From Candidatus Methylobacter oryzae (GTDB taxonomy: Bacteria; Pseudomonadota; Gammaproteobacteria; Methylococcales; Methylomonadaceae), in NCBI GenBank assembly GCA_945861405.1, contig CAMAUL010000007.1, positions 1 through 64,000 on the forward strand: a stretch of DNA of 64,000 bases. Direction: 5' to 3'. This document shows positions 52,991-63,400 of the stretch, piece after piece. The notes below the pieces were generated by a model. The model had not been told where the DNA came from. It was given only the letters and a program-made list of their open reading frames with translations, and searched no databases. Each line of letters begins with the position of its first letter. Position 1 is the stretch's first letter. The position numbers were made by a program, and so were the translations under genes.

Positions 52991-53833
52991 CTACTCAATT
53001 ATTTTGAGTTTCAACAAATGTACGCGCCGACTATCCGCCCTGATCACTTCAAACTTCATCGCATCGACGACTAGGCTCTCGCCTTTTTTAGGCATATGCT
53101 CCAACTGGCTGACGATGAAGCCGCCGATGGTGTCGTATTCATCCGTTGCCAGTTGCGTGGAAAAATATTCGTCAAACTCATCCATCGGGGTCAGCGCTTT
53201 GATCATATATTCGTTAGCACTGCGCTGCGAAATGTAGCCTTCGTCTTCATGCTCGTCGTGCTCGTCTTCAATCTCGCCGACGATTTGCTCTAACACATCT
53301 TCAATGGTGACCAGCCCTGCCGATTGACCGTATTCATCGACCACAATCGCCATGTGATTGCCGTTGGTGCGCAATTCTTTAAGCAGCACATTCAAGCGCT
53401 TGCTTTCCGGCACCACGCAGGAAGGCCGCATTATTTCATGCACTTTCAGGGTTTTATTTTCCAGGATGCGAACCAGTATATCTTTGGCTAACAACACGCC
53501 GACTACCTTGCTCCGGTCGCCGTCTATGACCGGATAGCGCGAATGCCCGAATTCGGTAACCAGCGGCATAATGGACTCCAGCTCGGCGTCTTTGGGCACG
53601 ACCACCATTTGAATGCGGGGAATCATAATATCCCTGACCCGCATTTGGGACACCTGCAAAACGCCTTCAATCATCGACAAGGCATCCGTATCCAACAAGC
53701 GTTTTTCCCGTGCTTCCCTTAATATTTCAAGTAGATCATCCAGGTCTTGCGGCTCCCCGGTCAGTAGTTGGCTGATTTTATCGACCCAACTTTTCTGCGG
53801 GGAGTTTCTACTTGGGGGTTGTTCATCGCTCAT
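52991..53833 (-). CDS. corC: CorC/HlyC-type CBS-domain transporter-associated protein (YbeX)
   Basis: 280 residues. A short N-terminal tail precedes two CBS domains, the first beginning V-R-D-I-M-I-P-R-I-Q-M and the second V-H-E-I-M-R-P-S-C-V-V-P. A transporter-associated C-terminal domain with Y-D-T-I-G-G-F-I follows. The protein is linked to Mg2+/Co2+ handling and, in E. coli, to ribosome metabolism. It sits directly after ybeY with no spacer, the standard order ybeZ-ybeY-ybeX. lnt, which often follows, is absent. Confidence 0.93.
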   Translation of the reverse strand: MSDEQPPSRNSPQKSWVDKISQLLTGEPQDLDDLLEILREAREKRLLDTDALSMIEGVLQVSQMRVRDIMIPRIQMVVVPKDAELESIMPLVTEFGHSRYPVIDGDRSKVVGVLLAKDILVRILENKTLKVHEIMRPSCVVPESKRLNVLLKELRTNGNHMAIVVDEYGQSAGLVTIEDVLEQIVGEIEDEHDEHEDEGYISQRSANEYMIKALTPMDEFDEYFSTQLATDEYDTIGGFIVSQLEHMPKKGESLVVDAMKFEVIRADSRRVHLLKLKIIE

Positions 53834-54289
53834 TTATGTTGCCTCACTATAGGGATTGTTTATGTTTAATTTGTTCAAAATAGCTATTTCTTTGCTTTCC
53901 ATCAGTTCGGCATCGCTCTCGTCGATATGATCGTAGCCTAGCAAATGCAACATGCCATGCACAACGATATGCGCCCAATGATGCGCTAACAGCTTGCCTT
54001 GCTCCTGCGCTTCTTTTTCCAACACCGGGGCGCAGACAACTAAATCGCCCAGCAAATTCAGCTCGACCCCCACAGGCAAGTCTACCGGAAAACTGAGAAT
54101 ATTGGTCGGGCCTGATTTATGGCGATACTGCTGATTAAGCTCGGCGCTTTCCTGTTCATCGACAATACGCACCACAATCTCGGTGTCCTGCTCGAAATCA
54201 GCCAGCGCGGCATCGACCCAAAGCTGAATTTGTTGCCGATCCGGCTGGCCTTTCGATTCGAAAATGACCTGAATTTCTATGTCGTTCAC
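53834..54289 (-). CDS. ybeY: Endoribonuclease YbeY
   Basis: 151 residues. The zinc-binding block V-H-G-M-L-H-L-L-G-Y-D-H matches the family H-G-x-L-H-L-x-G-Y-D-H signature. It processes rRNA 3' ends and takes part in ribosome quality control. The start is a GTG overlapping the phoH stop (GTGA), so coupling is expected. The stop abuts corC. Confidence 0.95.
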   Translation of the reverse strand: MNDIEIQVIFESKGQPDRQQIQLWVDAALADFEQDTEIVVRIVDEQESAELNQQYRHKSGPTNILSFPVDLPVGVELNLLGDLVVCAPVLEKEAQEQGKLLAHHWAHIVVHGMLHLLGYDHIDESDAELMESKEIAILNKLNINNPYSEAT

Positions 54290-55260
54290 GCCTTGTCCTT
54301 GCTGGCTTTTTCGTAGGCTTCATAGGCGCAAACAATACGCTGCACCAACGGATGCCTGACTACATCGCGTGCATCAAAAAAGGTAAAGCTGATGCCTTCA
54401 ACACTCTTTAACACTTCAAGCACATGGCGCAAACCGGACATCTTTTCGGACGGCAAATCGATCTGGGTCACGTCGCCGGTCACCACGGCGGTCGAACCAA
54501 AACCTACGCGGGTCAGGAACATTTTGATCTGCTCGACGGTGGTATTTTGCGCCTCATCCAGGATAATAAACGCATCATTGAGCGTCCGCCCGCGCATAAA
54601 AGCCAGCGGCGCAACCTCGATAATACCTTTATCGATCATTTTTTCGACCCGCTCGAAACCGAGCATGTCGTACAGCGCATCATACAGAGGCCGCAAATAA
54701 GGATCGACTTTTTGCGCCATATCGCCCGGCAGAAAGCCCAACTTCTCTCCGGCTTCCACCGCAGGGCGCACCAGAATAATCTTCTTAACCTTTTCGCTTT
54801 GCAAAGCTTCGATGGCGCAAGCGACCGCCAGATAAGTTTTGCCGGTTCCGGCAGGGCCCACGCCGAAATTGATATCATACGTCATAATTTTCCGCAGATA
54901 ATCTTGTTGATTAACGCCTCGCCCCCGGATCATCCCGCATTTGGTCTTGATGCTGACGTTTTGCGGGGACGATGTTGCCGACGCATCCAACAGTTCATCA
55001 ATCGATGAATCCTGCATCGCTAAATGAACCAGCTCCGCAGTCAGGTGTTCTGTCTGTGTGCTGGCAAATAATTTCTGCATGACGGCACAAGCCGCCTTGA
55101 CTGAAGTATCCAAGCCGGTCACCTTGAACTGGTTACCGCGATTGGCAATCTCGACCTGAAGGCGCGATTCGATCTGCCGCAAATGCTCATCGAATTGGCC
55201 GCATAAATTTGATAGCCGGTCATTATCGGCAGGGGCTAAAGAAATTTCCTGTGAAATCAT
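54286..55260 (-). CDS. ybeZ: PhoH-family ATPase (YbeZ)
   Basis: 324 residues. Walker A is G-P-A-G-T-G-K-T-Y-L and Walker B is F-I-I-L-D-E-A-Q-N-T-T. A KH-like N-terminal part (about residues 30-100) precedes the ATPase domain. The PhoH/YbeZ group are nucleotide-binding proteins tied to RNA processing and the YbeY partner. It is separated from miaB by an R2 element that probably split an older miaB-ybeZ junction. Confidence 0.93.
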   Translation of the reverse strand: MISQEISLAPADNDRLSNLCGQFDEHLRQIESRLQVEIANRGNQFKVTGLDTSVKAACAVMQKLFASTQTEHLTAELVHLAMQDSSIDELLDASATSSPQNVSIKTKCGMIRGRGVNQQDYLRKIMTYDINFGVGPAGTGKTYLAVACAIEALQSEKVKKIILVRPAVEAGEKLGFLPGDMAQKVDPYLRPLYDALYDMLGFERVEKMIDKGIIEVAPLAFMRGRTLNDAFIILDEAQNTTVEQIKMFLTRVGFGSTAVVTGDVTQIDLPSEKMSGLRHVLEVLKSVEGISFTFFDARDVVRHPLVQRIVCAYEAYEKASKDKA

Positions 55261-55275
55261 ATATTAACTACGAGT

Positions 55276-55421
55276 AATAGAACACGGATGCCAACAGTAG
55301 GCGCTTTAGGCGACGCGGATTGAACGGATCTACGCGGATTTTTTAAAAAACAGAAACTACGTTTGTCATGCACTTTTAAATCAGTGCTTATCCGTCTAAT
55401 CTGTGTCATCCGTGTTCCATT
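55276..55421. repeat. MITE-like inverted-repeat element, family R2
   Basis: A 146-base copy with ends atagaacacggatgccaaca and, inverted, ctgtgtcatccgtgttccat. Its right end supplies the last codons and stop of miaB. It is the only complete R2 copy outside the polyene locus in this window. Confidence 0.85.
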
Positions 55422-56764
55422 ATATTTAATGGTTGAGAAATATCGACCATCCGACCGCGTAAAGAATTAGGCAGCGCCTCTGCAATCAGCACATCGACAA
55501 ACTGACCGGCCAACCGGGGATGGCCGATAAAGTTAACGACCCTATTATTTTCGGTTCTGCCCTGCATTTGCAAAGGATTCTTTTTAGACTGTCCTTCAAC
55601 CAAAACCGTTTGCACAGTACCGATCATGCTCTCGGAAATAGCCGCAGTCATTTCGTTAATGCGCTTTTGAAACCGCTCCAGGCGCTGTTTTTTGACTTCC
55701 TCCGGCACGTCATCCGGCAAATCTGCCGCAGGCGTTCCGGGGCGTGAGCTATAAACAAAACTGAACGACAAATCGAAGCCGATTTCTTCGATGAACGATA
55801 GGGTTTCTTCAAACTCGGCATCGGTTTCGCCGGGAAATCCGATTATAAAATCCGATGACAAGTAAATATTGGGGCGTACCGTACGCAACTTGCGGATGAT
55901 TTCAATGTAGTCGGCACGCACATGGCCGCGCTTCATCATTTTCAAGATATGGTCGCTGCCGCTTTGCACCGGCAAATGCAGATGGTCAACCAGTTGCGGA
56001 ATTTCGGCGAAAGCTTCAATCAATGCGTCAGTAAACTCCATCGGATGCGAGGTGGTAAAACGAATCCGGTCTATGCCTTCCACCGCCGCCACATAATGCA
56101 GCAATAACGCAAAATCGGCGATGTCGCCATCGTCCATGGCTCCGCGATAGGCGTTAACGTTTTGGCCTAACAGGTTGATTTCGCGGACACCTTGTTTGGC
56201 CAATGAGGAAATTTCGGCGATCACGTCATCCAGCGGACGGCTGATTTCTTCGCCTCGGGTGTAAGGCACCACGCAGAATGTACAATATTTGCTGCAACCT
56301 TCCATCACCGAAACGAAGGCTTTCGGGCCTTCCGCCCTGGGTTCGGGCAATGCATCGAATTTTTCAATTTCAGGGAAGGAGACATCAACCACCGGCTTTT
56401 GCTGGCTGCGCGCCTGATCCAACAGCTGCGGCAAGCGGTGCAGGGTTTGCGGCCCAAACACGATGTCCACAAACGGTGCACGCTTTTGGATAGCCGCGCC
56501 TTCCTGGCTGGCGACACAGCCGCCGACGCCGATAATCACGTCGGGACGCTTATCCTTAATCTTGCGCCATTTACCTAAGGCCGAAAATACTTTTTCCTGG
56601 GCTTTTTCGCGTATCGAGCAGGTATTCAGCAATAAGACATCGGCTTGCTTGGGGTCGTCAATCAATTCAAATCCATGTGAGGCATTGAGCACATCCCGCA
56701 TCTTGTCGGAATCGTACTCGTTCATCTGGCAACCGTTGGTTTGAATATAAAGTTTTTGTGTCAT
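55406..56764 (-). CDS. miaB: tRNA-2-methylthio-N6-dimethylallyladenosine synthase MiaB
   Basis: 452 residues. N-terminal Fe-S cysteines lie in N-G-C-Q-M-N, N-T-C-S-I-R and G-G-C-V-A-S. The radical-SAM CxxxCxxC is C-S-K-Y-C-T-F-C (about residue 158). A TRAM domain near residues 380-440 contains V-L-V-E-G-Q-S. It adds the methylthio group at A37 of tRNAs reading UNN codons. Its last residues (M-E-H-G) and the stop are encoded by the end of the R2 element, so the C-terminus was remodelled by insertion. Confidence 0.95.
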   Translation of the reverse strand: MTQKLYIQTNGCQMNEYDSDKMRDVLNASHGFELIDDPKQADVLLLNTCSIREKAQEKVFSALGKWRKIKDKRPDVIIGVGGCVASQEGAAIQKRAPFVDIVFGPQTLHRLPQLLDQARSQQKPVVDVSFPEIEKFDALPEPRAEGPKAFVSVMEGCSKYCTFCVVPYTRGEEISRPLDDVIAEISSLAKQGVREINLLGQNVNAYRGAMDDGDIADFALLLHYVAAVEGIDRIRFTTSHPMEFTDALIEAFAEIPQLVDHLHLPVQSGSDHILKMMKRGHVRADYIEIIRKLRTVRPNIYLSSDFIIGFPGETDAEFEETLSFIEEIGFDLSFSFVYSSRPGTPAADLPDDVPEEVKKQRLERFQKRINEMTAAISESMIGTVQTVLVEGQSKKNPLQMQGRTENNRVVNFIGHPRLAGQFVDVLIAEALPNSLRGRMVDISQPLNIMEHG

Positions 56765-56879
56765 GTTTTTAATAGTTAAATCATCGGGAAATCATTGGGG
56801 CTGCACCCCGATTTTAAAGCCCGTTTTTGATTTTATTGGGACGGAACGGCGATGCTAAACCACTTGGCAGTAATGAAAA

Positions 56880-56905
56880 AAGCCCCGGACAATCGACCAG
56901 GGCTT
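56880..56905 (-). terminator. Rho-independent terminator upstream of miaB
   Basis: On the - strand the arms aagccctgg and ccggggctt, with one mismatch, precede a run of six T. It lies 75 bases past the stop of the coiled-coil gene at 56980 and would isolate miaB transcription from it. Confidence 0.75.
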
Positions 56906-56979
56906 AGTAAATGAAGGTCATTATAACCTGAAGATGGTTTAAACAGAAAGCGTAGCCGGAATAAAGCCTACATGGCTGT

Positions 56980-57219
56980 TTATGCAATTTCCAGTCGGCG
57001 CTCCAACCTTTCTATTCGCTCCAACAATCTGTCGTATCGAACGTGCTGCTCGGCAGCCATTCCGGTAAGATGCCCAATTTGCTGAATAATCGTAGCCTGC
57101 CCAGCTTCCAGTGTGTTGACTCGTGATTTAATTTCACGTACGTCATCTTTCATGGAAGCCATATCTGCTCTTATAGCTCGTAGATGCTCAAGTACTAAAT
57201 TTTCAATATTGTCAGTCAT
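56980..57219 (-). CDS. Small coiled-coil protein of unknown function
   Basis: 79 residues, almost entirely heptad-like: I-E-N-L-V-L-E-H-L-R-A-I-R-A-D-M-A-S-M-K-D-D and later R-Y-D-R-L-L-E-R-I-E-R-L-E-R-R-L. No signal peptide or membrane segment. Proteins of this type are common small hypotheticals, sometimes near toxin genes, but no toxin partner is visible here. A terminator follows. Confidence 0.65.
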   Translation of the reverse strand: MTDNIENLVLEHLRAIRADMASMKDDVREIKSRVNTLEAGQATIIQQIGHLTGMAAEQHVRYDRLLERIERLERRLEIA

Positions 57220-57328
57220 ATTGTCACTCCTTCAAAGGTTTCACCACTGATTCTTCAACGGTTTACTTTCTTTTTCCATCAGGGCTTGTGGTTGCCAATG
57301 GGCGAGCACAAGGCCAGCCCCTACAATA

Positions 57329-59119
57329 TTAAAACTCTTCCCACTCATCATTGCCAGCGGCCTGTAACTGGGGCTTCGCCTTGGCCGGTCTTGGGCTGGG
57401 TGAAGCCGAAGTCATCGGACTTTGACTTACCTCCGGCATGACACTTGGAGATTTTGGGGAACTGCCCGAGCGACCGTCAACAGTAAAGCGCCCGACCGTA
57501 GCCGACAAATTTCGTGCCTGTTCTTCCAGCAATTCAGCAGAGGCGGCGGCCTGTTCAACCAACGCAGCGTTTTGTTGGGTCACTTCATCCATTTGTCCAA
57601 TCGCCTGATTGACCTGTTCGATACCGGAAGTTTGCTCAACAGAAGCGGTTCTGATCTCGGACATAATGACAGAAACGCCGCGAATCGCGCCGACAATCTC
57701 TTCCATGGTTTTCCCGGCCTGGGCAACCAGTTTAGTGCCGTCCTCAACCTTTTCTACCGAATCGCCAATCAAGCTTTTAATTTCTCCTGCGGCGGCGGCG
57801 GCGCGTTGAGCCAGATTGCGAACCTCCCCTGCCACCACGGCAAATCCCCGACCCTGCTCGCCGGCACGTGCTGCTTCAACTGCCGCGTTAAGGGCAAGAA
57901 TATTGGTCTGGAAAGCAATGCCGTCAATCACCGAGATAATGTCCACAATCTTGCGTGAGGATTCATTGATGCCTTCCATCGTCGTTACAACTTGGCCGAC
58001 CACGGCAACCCCCTTGCCCGCAATATCCGTCGCGCCGACAGCAAGCTGGTTGGCTTGTTGGGCGCTTTTCGCGTTCAGCTGCACGGTGGAAGTCAATTCT
58101 TCCATGCTGGCCGCAGTTTGTTCCAAACTCGCCGCCTGCTCTTCGGTGCGATGCGACAAATCATTATTACCCGCAGCAATTTCTTTAGCCGCAGTATTGA
58201 TATTATTGGTGGAATCCTTGATTTCTCCTACCAGCTCCCTGAGATTTTCCACAGTGCCATTCATGCCGGCAATCACTACGCCAAAAGTTCCCGGATAGTC
58301 CTTGTTGATGGTTTGAGTCAAATCACCGCCAGACAATGCACTTGCAACAAGTGATATGTCATTCAGACTGCCCAGAGCATTGAGCGAAAGATTAATATCC
58401 TCTTTCAATTTAGCGAGATCGCCGCGTCCTTCAGCTTGAACGCGCTGGCTGATATCGCCTTGAGCAACGCCGCCCATGACCTTGCCCACATCGCCCAGCA
58501 TGGTTTGCATGGTCTCCATGGCTTGCATGGCGTGATCCACAGCAAGCCTGTATTCGCCGTCGACATTCACATTAACTTTTTTGTTAAAGTCGCCCTCAGC
58601 GATGGCGTTCATAAGCTCGGTGATGGCACCGGTGGTGGCCGACAAGGTTTTTGCGACCCCATTAAGTTGTTTCAAGGCCGTCGCAAACCCGCCATGTAAC
58701 CCTTGTGGATAGCTTTTTCGAGTAAAATCGCCATAAGTGACATAGGCCATGGAATAATACATATCCACCTGAGCTGTTTCCACCTGATCCATCAAGTTAT
58801 TCAGCGCCCAGGCAAGCTGTTGAAGCACCCGTTCTTTCCCGCCGATATGAGTAAGTCGTACATCTACGGATCCTTGTGCCCATTCCTGACTTACCCTAAG
58901 TAACTGCGCCAGCAACAATCGATCTCCTGATGTTGCTTTACGCCAGCCCATGATGGATAAAACCGAAGCAATCGTCAACAAGGACAACACAATCACTACG
59001 CCTCCATCATCGACTCCGCTCAGGGCAAGCGCCCACACGTAAATCAACAAGCCTGCCCAGCAAGAAGCTACTATCGCTAATGCGAGTTTGTCATTATTCT
59101 TAAAGCGATTGTAATACAT
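57329..59119 (-). CDS. Methyl-accepting chemotaxis protein lacking a periplasmic sensor domain
   Basis: 596 residues. Two membrane helices lie close together near the N-terminus (about residues 12-50) with almost no periplasmic loop. HAMP-type segments follow, then the signalling hairpin tip ([16 protein letters not shown], then [10 protein letters not shown]). The C-terminus ends D-E-W-E-E-F, similar to the E-W-E-x-F tether that binds CheR. With no external sensor, it probably receives input from the PAS protein encoded immediately upstream and overlapping by 20 bases. Confidence 0.9.
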   Translation of the reverse strand: MYYNRFKNNDKLALAIVASCWAGLLIYVWALALSGVDDGGVVIVLSLLTIASVLSIMGWRKATSGDRLLLAQLLRVSQEWAQGSVDVRLTHIGGKERVLQQLAWALNNLMDQVETAQVDMYYSMAYVTYGDFTRKSYPQGLHGGFATALKQLNGVAKTLSATTGAITELMNAIAEGDFNKKVNVNVDGEYRLAVDHAMQAMETMQTMLGDVGKVMGGVAQGDISQRVQAEGRGDLAKLKEDINLSLNALGSLNDISLVASALSGGDLTQTINKDYPGTFGVVIAGMNGTVENLRELVGEIKDSTNNINTAAKEIAAGNNDLSHRTEEQAASLEQTAASMEELTSTVQLNAKSAQQANQLAVGATDIAGKGVAVVGQVVTTMEGINESSRKIVDIISVIDGIAFQTNILALNAAVEAARAGEQGRGFAVVAGEVRNLAQRAAAAAGEIKSLIGDSVEKVEDGTKLVAQAGKTMEEIVGAIRGVSVIMSEIRTASVEQTSGIEQVNQAIGQMDEVTQQNAALVEQAAASAELLEEQARNLSATVGRFTVDGRSGSSPKSPSVMPEVSQSPMTSASPSPRPAKAKPQLQAAGNDEWEEF

Positions 59120-59630
59120 TGATCAGCTCCTCGTAAGTAACGCCCTTGTCTTTTAATACACTGCCCAATACCGCGCCTGAAGCCGCCATCGCATCTTTCG
59201 GGCCCGCATTCCGTTCGGCATCCAGCATTGCACGATACACATCCGTCACTATCGGAATGGCCTTGGGATTAGGCATACGGCGCACTGAGCTGTAGCCGAC
59301 CTTCTGTTTGTTTTTATCTAACATGGGAGCGACATGGGTAAACACCCAGTAAAACCCGCCATCTTTCGACATATTCTTAACAAAGGCAAAGATTTCCTTG
59401 TCTGCCGCCAAATAATCCCATAGCAAATTAAACACCACCCTCGGCATGTCGGGATGGCGAATGATATTGTGCTGGCTGCCCAAAAGCTCTTCTTCTTCAT
59501 ACCCTGAAAACTCGATAAAAATCTCGTTCCCATAGGTAATACGGCCTGTCAGGTCAGTCTTGGAAACGATAAAATCATTTTCCCGCATCACCCGCTCCTT
59601 ACTTGTCGGGACTATATCTTTTCTCTTCAT
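59100..59630 (-). CDS. Soluble PAS-domain protein, Aer-type
   Basis: 176 residues. The PAS domain is of the Aer class: [38 protein letters not shown] and W-V-F-T-H-V-A-P. Aer PAS domains bind FAD and sense redox or energy state. It has no membrane helix. Its end overlaps the chemotaxis transducer start by 20 bases, so the two form a split version of the fused Aer receptor. FAD binding is inferred. Confidence 0.88.
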   Translation of the reverse strand: MKRKDIVPTSKERVMRENDFIVSKTDLTGRITYGNEIFIEFSGYEEEELLGSQHNIIRHPDMPRVVFNLLWDYLAADKEIFAFVKNMSKDGGFYWVFTHVAPMLDKNKQKVGYSSVRRMPNPKAIPIVTDVYRAMLDAERNAGPKDAMAASGAVLGSVLKDKGVTYEELINVLQSL

Positions 59631-59928
59631 TATTGTTCCTCGGTGATTGCTCCATGCAGTCGTCAGTTAATTATTTCGACCAACAAAGCTTTACGATTCT
59701 CTAGCAAAGCTTGTCCGCCAATTTATTTTTATCAAACGTCAGATATCGTAGTCATTTTCTTACTCAAAAACTCATCTATTGCTACAACGCACTGCACTTA
59801 ATAACATAAAAAACCCTATATATACTACACTTTTGTGCTTGTTGCGTGTAATTGAATCCATTCGCTGCCACGCTTCAATCCGGGTAAATGCTCTACCTAC
59901 AAATATTTGCCCCCAAGCTTGCTTGTGC

Positions 59929-60471
59929 CTATAAAGGGCTTATTTTGGCGACAATACCAAACTTTGGATGATCCAGATAATAAACTTCATTCAACTTAAT
60001 GGCTCGTTTTTCATTTAACCGATAAACTCCTGATTTTACAGAGCCATCACCCGGATTAGCGGTAAGCTCCAAATCAACCGTCATCTGCAAACCTTGGCCC
60101 TGTAGCATCTGGACATAACCATTCAACTTACCATCGCTACTTTGAATATGAACAGGCGCACTCAATCCTCCGTCTACTGTCGGCTGAATCCAGACAACAT
60201 GCAGGATAGGCTTATAAGCCGGGTCTTTCGATAATGCCGCATAACTACCGTCCAGCGTGGTAGCATCCGGTTTCTTATAAGCCGACAGCTCCGTCAAGTC
60301 AGACGGCCACTTGATTTGGCTGACAACCTGCTCAAACACATCGGTATTGGACATAGTCTGAATAAATACGATCAACTCTATTTGATACGCCCCGCCCTCA
60401 GCTAAAAGAGGGCAGCTAGAAAGCCCCAACATTGCCGCCAAAGTGTAGACCATTATTTTTTGCATCGTCAT
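59929..60471 (-). CDS. csiV: CsiV-family secreted protein
   Basis: 180 residues with a signal peptide (L-S-S-C-P-L-L-A-E near residue 25). The mature part begins Y-Q-I-E-L-I-V-F-I-Q, a family hallmark, and later has L-N-G-Y-V-Q-M-L and R-L-N-E-K-R-A-I-K-L-N-E-V-Y-Y-L-D-H-P-K-F-G-I. CsiV is a periplasmic peptidoglycan-linked protein in Gammaproteobacteria, often encoded next to mfd as here. The gene overlaps mfd by four bases. The 298-base gap upstream (59631-59928) shows nothing coding. Confidence 0.82.
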   Translation of the reverse strand: MTMQKIMVYTLAAMLGLSSCPLLAEGGAYQIELIVFIQTMSNTDVFEQVVSQIKWPSDLTELSAYKKPDATTLDGSYAALSKDPAYKPILHVVWIQPTVDGGLSAPVHIQSSDGKLNGYVQMLQGQGLQMTVDLELTANPGDGSVKSGVYRLNEKRAIKLNEVYYLDHPKFGIVAKISPL

Positions 60472-63400
60472 TTTTCAACCACCGGTTTTACAGTTAATTT
60501 TCCCAGCAACCCGATTATAAACTCCAGCTTCTGTTCGGTCGTCTCAAACGTCTTGATAAACCTTAACTTATCCGCACCATCGAATTTATAAACCTGCGCC
60601 TGAGTCTGTATCAGTGTAATCAATTGCTCGGCATCAATGGTAGGCGTTGCCGTAAAAATAATGCGCCCGCCGCCTGCATTAGCCTCTATTTTCTTGATGC
60701 CCAGTTTTTCAGCCTGCTGCTTTAACCCGGTGACGCTAAACAACGTCTTCACCGGCTCGGGAAATAGGCCGAAACGGTCGATCATTTCCACCTGTAACTC
60801 GCGCAAATCGTCCTTGGTTTCGGTATTGGAGATGCGTTTATACAACACCAGACGGCCATGAATATCCGGCAGATAATCTTCCGGTATCAGCGCGGAAGTT
60901 TGCAGATCGACTTCCGGCCCCCTGTCCATCGGCGTATCAAGTTCCGGCTGTTTGCCGGATTTTAGCGCACTAACCGCACGTTCCAGCAATTCGGTATACA
61001 AGGTAAAGCCGATTTCCTGTATTTGCCCGCTTTGGTCATCACCCAACAATTCGCCAGCGCCGCGAATTTCCATGTCATGCGATGACAGCATAAACCCTGC
61101 CCCCAAATCGCCTGATGCCTCGACCGCTTCCAGCCGCTTAATGGCATCTTTGCTTATTAACGTCCTTGGCGGCACGATAAAATAAGCATAAGCCCGGTGA
61201 TGCGAACGCCCCACCCGTCCACGCAATTGATGCAACTGAGCCAATCCTAATTTATCGGCGCGATTAATGATAATGGTATTGGCGCTAGGTATGTCGATGC
61301 CGCTCTCAATAATAGTAGAGCACAATAAAAGATTAAAGCGCTGATGATAAAAATCCAGCATGATGCGCTCCAGCTCGCGCTCCGGCATTTGTCCGTGCGC
61401 AATCTCGATCCGCGCTTCGGGCACTAGCATTTCCAGTTCCCTGGCCATTTTCTCCATGGATTTAACATCGTTATGTAAAAAGAACACCTGTCCGCCGCGC
61501 TTGATTTCACGCAAACAAGCCTCCCTGATCTGTGCATCAATCCATTCGCTAATAAAAGTCTTGATCGCATGGCGATTAGGCGGCGGACTGGCGATAATGG
61601 ATATATCCCTTAAGCCCGACATCGCCATATTCAAAGTGCGCGGAATAGGCGTTGCGGTCAGGGTCAGCATATCCAATTCATTGCGCAGCTTTTTGAAGTG
61701 TTCTTTTTGCGTCACGCCGAAACGATGTTCCTCATCAATCACCACCAGCCCCAGCGCTTTGTATTTGATCTCTTTCGACAGTAACTTATGCGTCCCGATC
61801 ACAATATCGACCTTGCCCCGCTCCAAATCATCGGTAATTTCTTTTTGCCGCTTGGGGCTGACAAAGCGCGACAGCACCTCAACCCGCACCGGCCAGTCGG
61901 CAAAACGGTCGCGGAAATTTTGGTAATGCTGCTGCGCCAGCAAAGTAGTCGGCACCAATATCGCCACCTGCTTGCCGTTTTGCACCGCAATAAATGCCGC
62001 CCGCATCGACACCTCGGTTTTACCAAAACCGACATCGCCGCAAATCACCCTGTCCATAGGATGCGGACTGGCCATGTCTTCCAGTATCGTTTCGATAGCA
62101 GTCTGTTGATCCGGCGTTTCTTCAAACGGGAACGCATCGGCAAACGCCGCATATTCGACATTTTCAACAGCAAAGGCATGGCCTTGCTTGACCGCTCTTT
62201 TGGCATGAATCTCCAACAATTCTGCGGCGACATCCCGGATGCGCTTAATGGCTTTTTGCTTGACCTTGTTCCACTGATCGCCTCCCAGCTTATGCAAAGG
62301 CGCATTTTCCGCACTCATGCCGGTGTAGCGGCCGATCACATGCAGGGACGAAACCGGCACATAAAGCTTATCGTGATTGGCGTATTCCAGGGTCAAAAAT
62401 TCCGACGCGATGCCGCCAATCTGCAAAGTCTGCAAGCCCAAGTACCGGCCCACGCCATGTTCCTGATGCACCACCGGCGAACCTATGGTCAATTCATTCA
62501 GGTTATTGACGATATTTTCCAGCTCATGCGCGCCGGACTTGCGCCGCCTGCGCCGTTGCTGTACTTTTTCGCCGGACAGCAGGCTTTCGGTGATGATCGC
62601 GATGACCGGATTTGTTAGCCACAGACCATGATCCATCGGCGCAACAAGAAGGCACGGCGACAGTTCGGACTGGAGAAACTTGTCCCAGCTTTCCACCTGC
62701 TTCAGGGTAATTTTGTACTGCCTTAACTTATCCATTAAGGCTTCCCTGCGCCCCGCCGACTCTGCGACAAACAAAATCTTACCGGCAAAACCGCTTACAA
62801 ACTGCTGCAATGCCTGAGCAGGTTGTTCCAGTTTGGCATCAATGGCTATATTGGGCAGCGGATGGCAATTGAAATCAAGGCTATCTTGCTTATCATCTTC
62901 GGCAACTATGCCGTCAAGAATAATCCGGGCAAATGCCCCGGTTCTTTGCGCCAGCTCATCAGCCGACAAAAACAACAGTTCCGGCTTTAGTAACGGCCTG
63001 TCCACATCATATTTTCTTTGCTGAAACCTGTCTTCGGCTTCGGCATAAAAAGCCTGCGCGGTCGCTTCAAAACTATCCGACATCACCACAACCGCCGATT
63101 TCGGCAGGTAATCGAACAATGACGCCATTTGATCTACAAAAAGAGGCAAATAATACTCAATGCCGCCGGGCGTGATGCCTTTGCTGACATCCAGATAAAA
63201 ATGGTTTTTGGGCGAAGTTTCCGGAAAAGCATCCCTGAAAGCCTGACGAAAATGCTTGATAGCTTCATCGGTAAACGGAAACTCCCGCGCCGGAAATAAC
63301 TGAATCTGGTCTATTTTTTCCAATGACCGCTGCGTTTCAGGATCGAAAGTGCGGATAGATTCAACGTCTTCATCGAATAATTCAATACGAAACGGCACTT

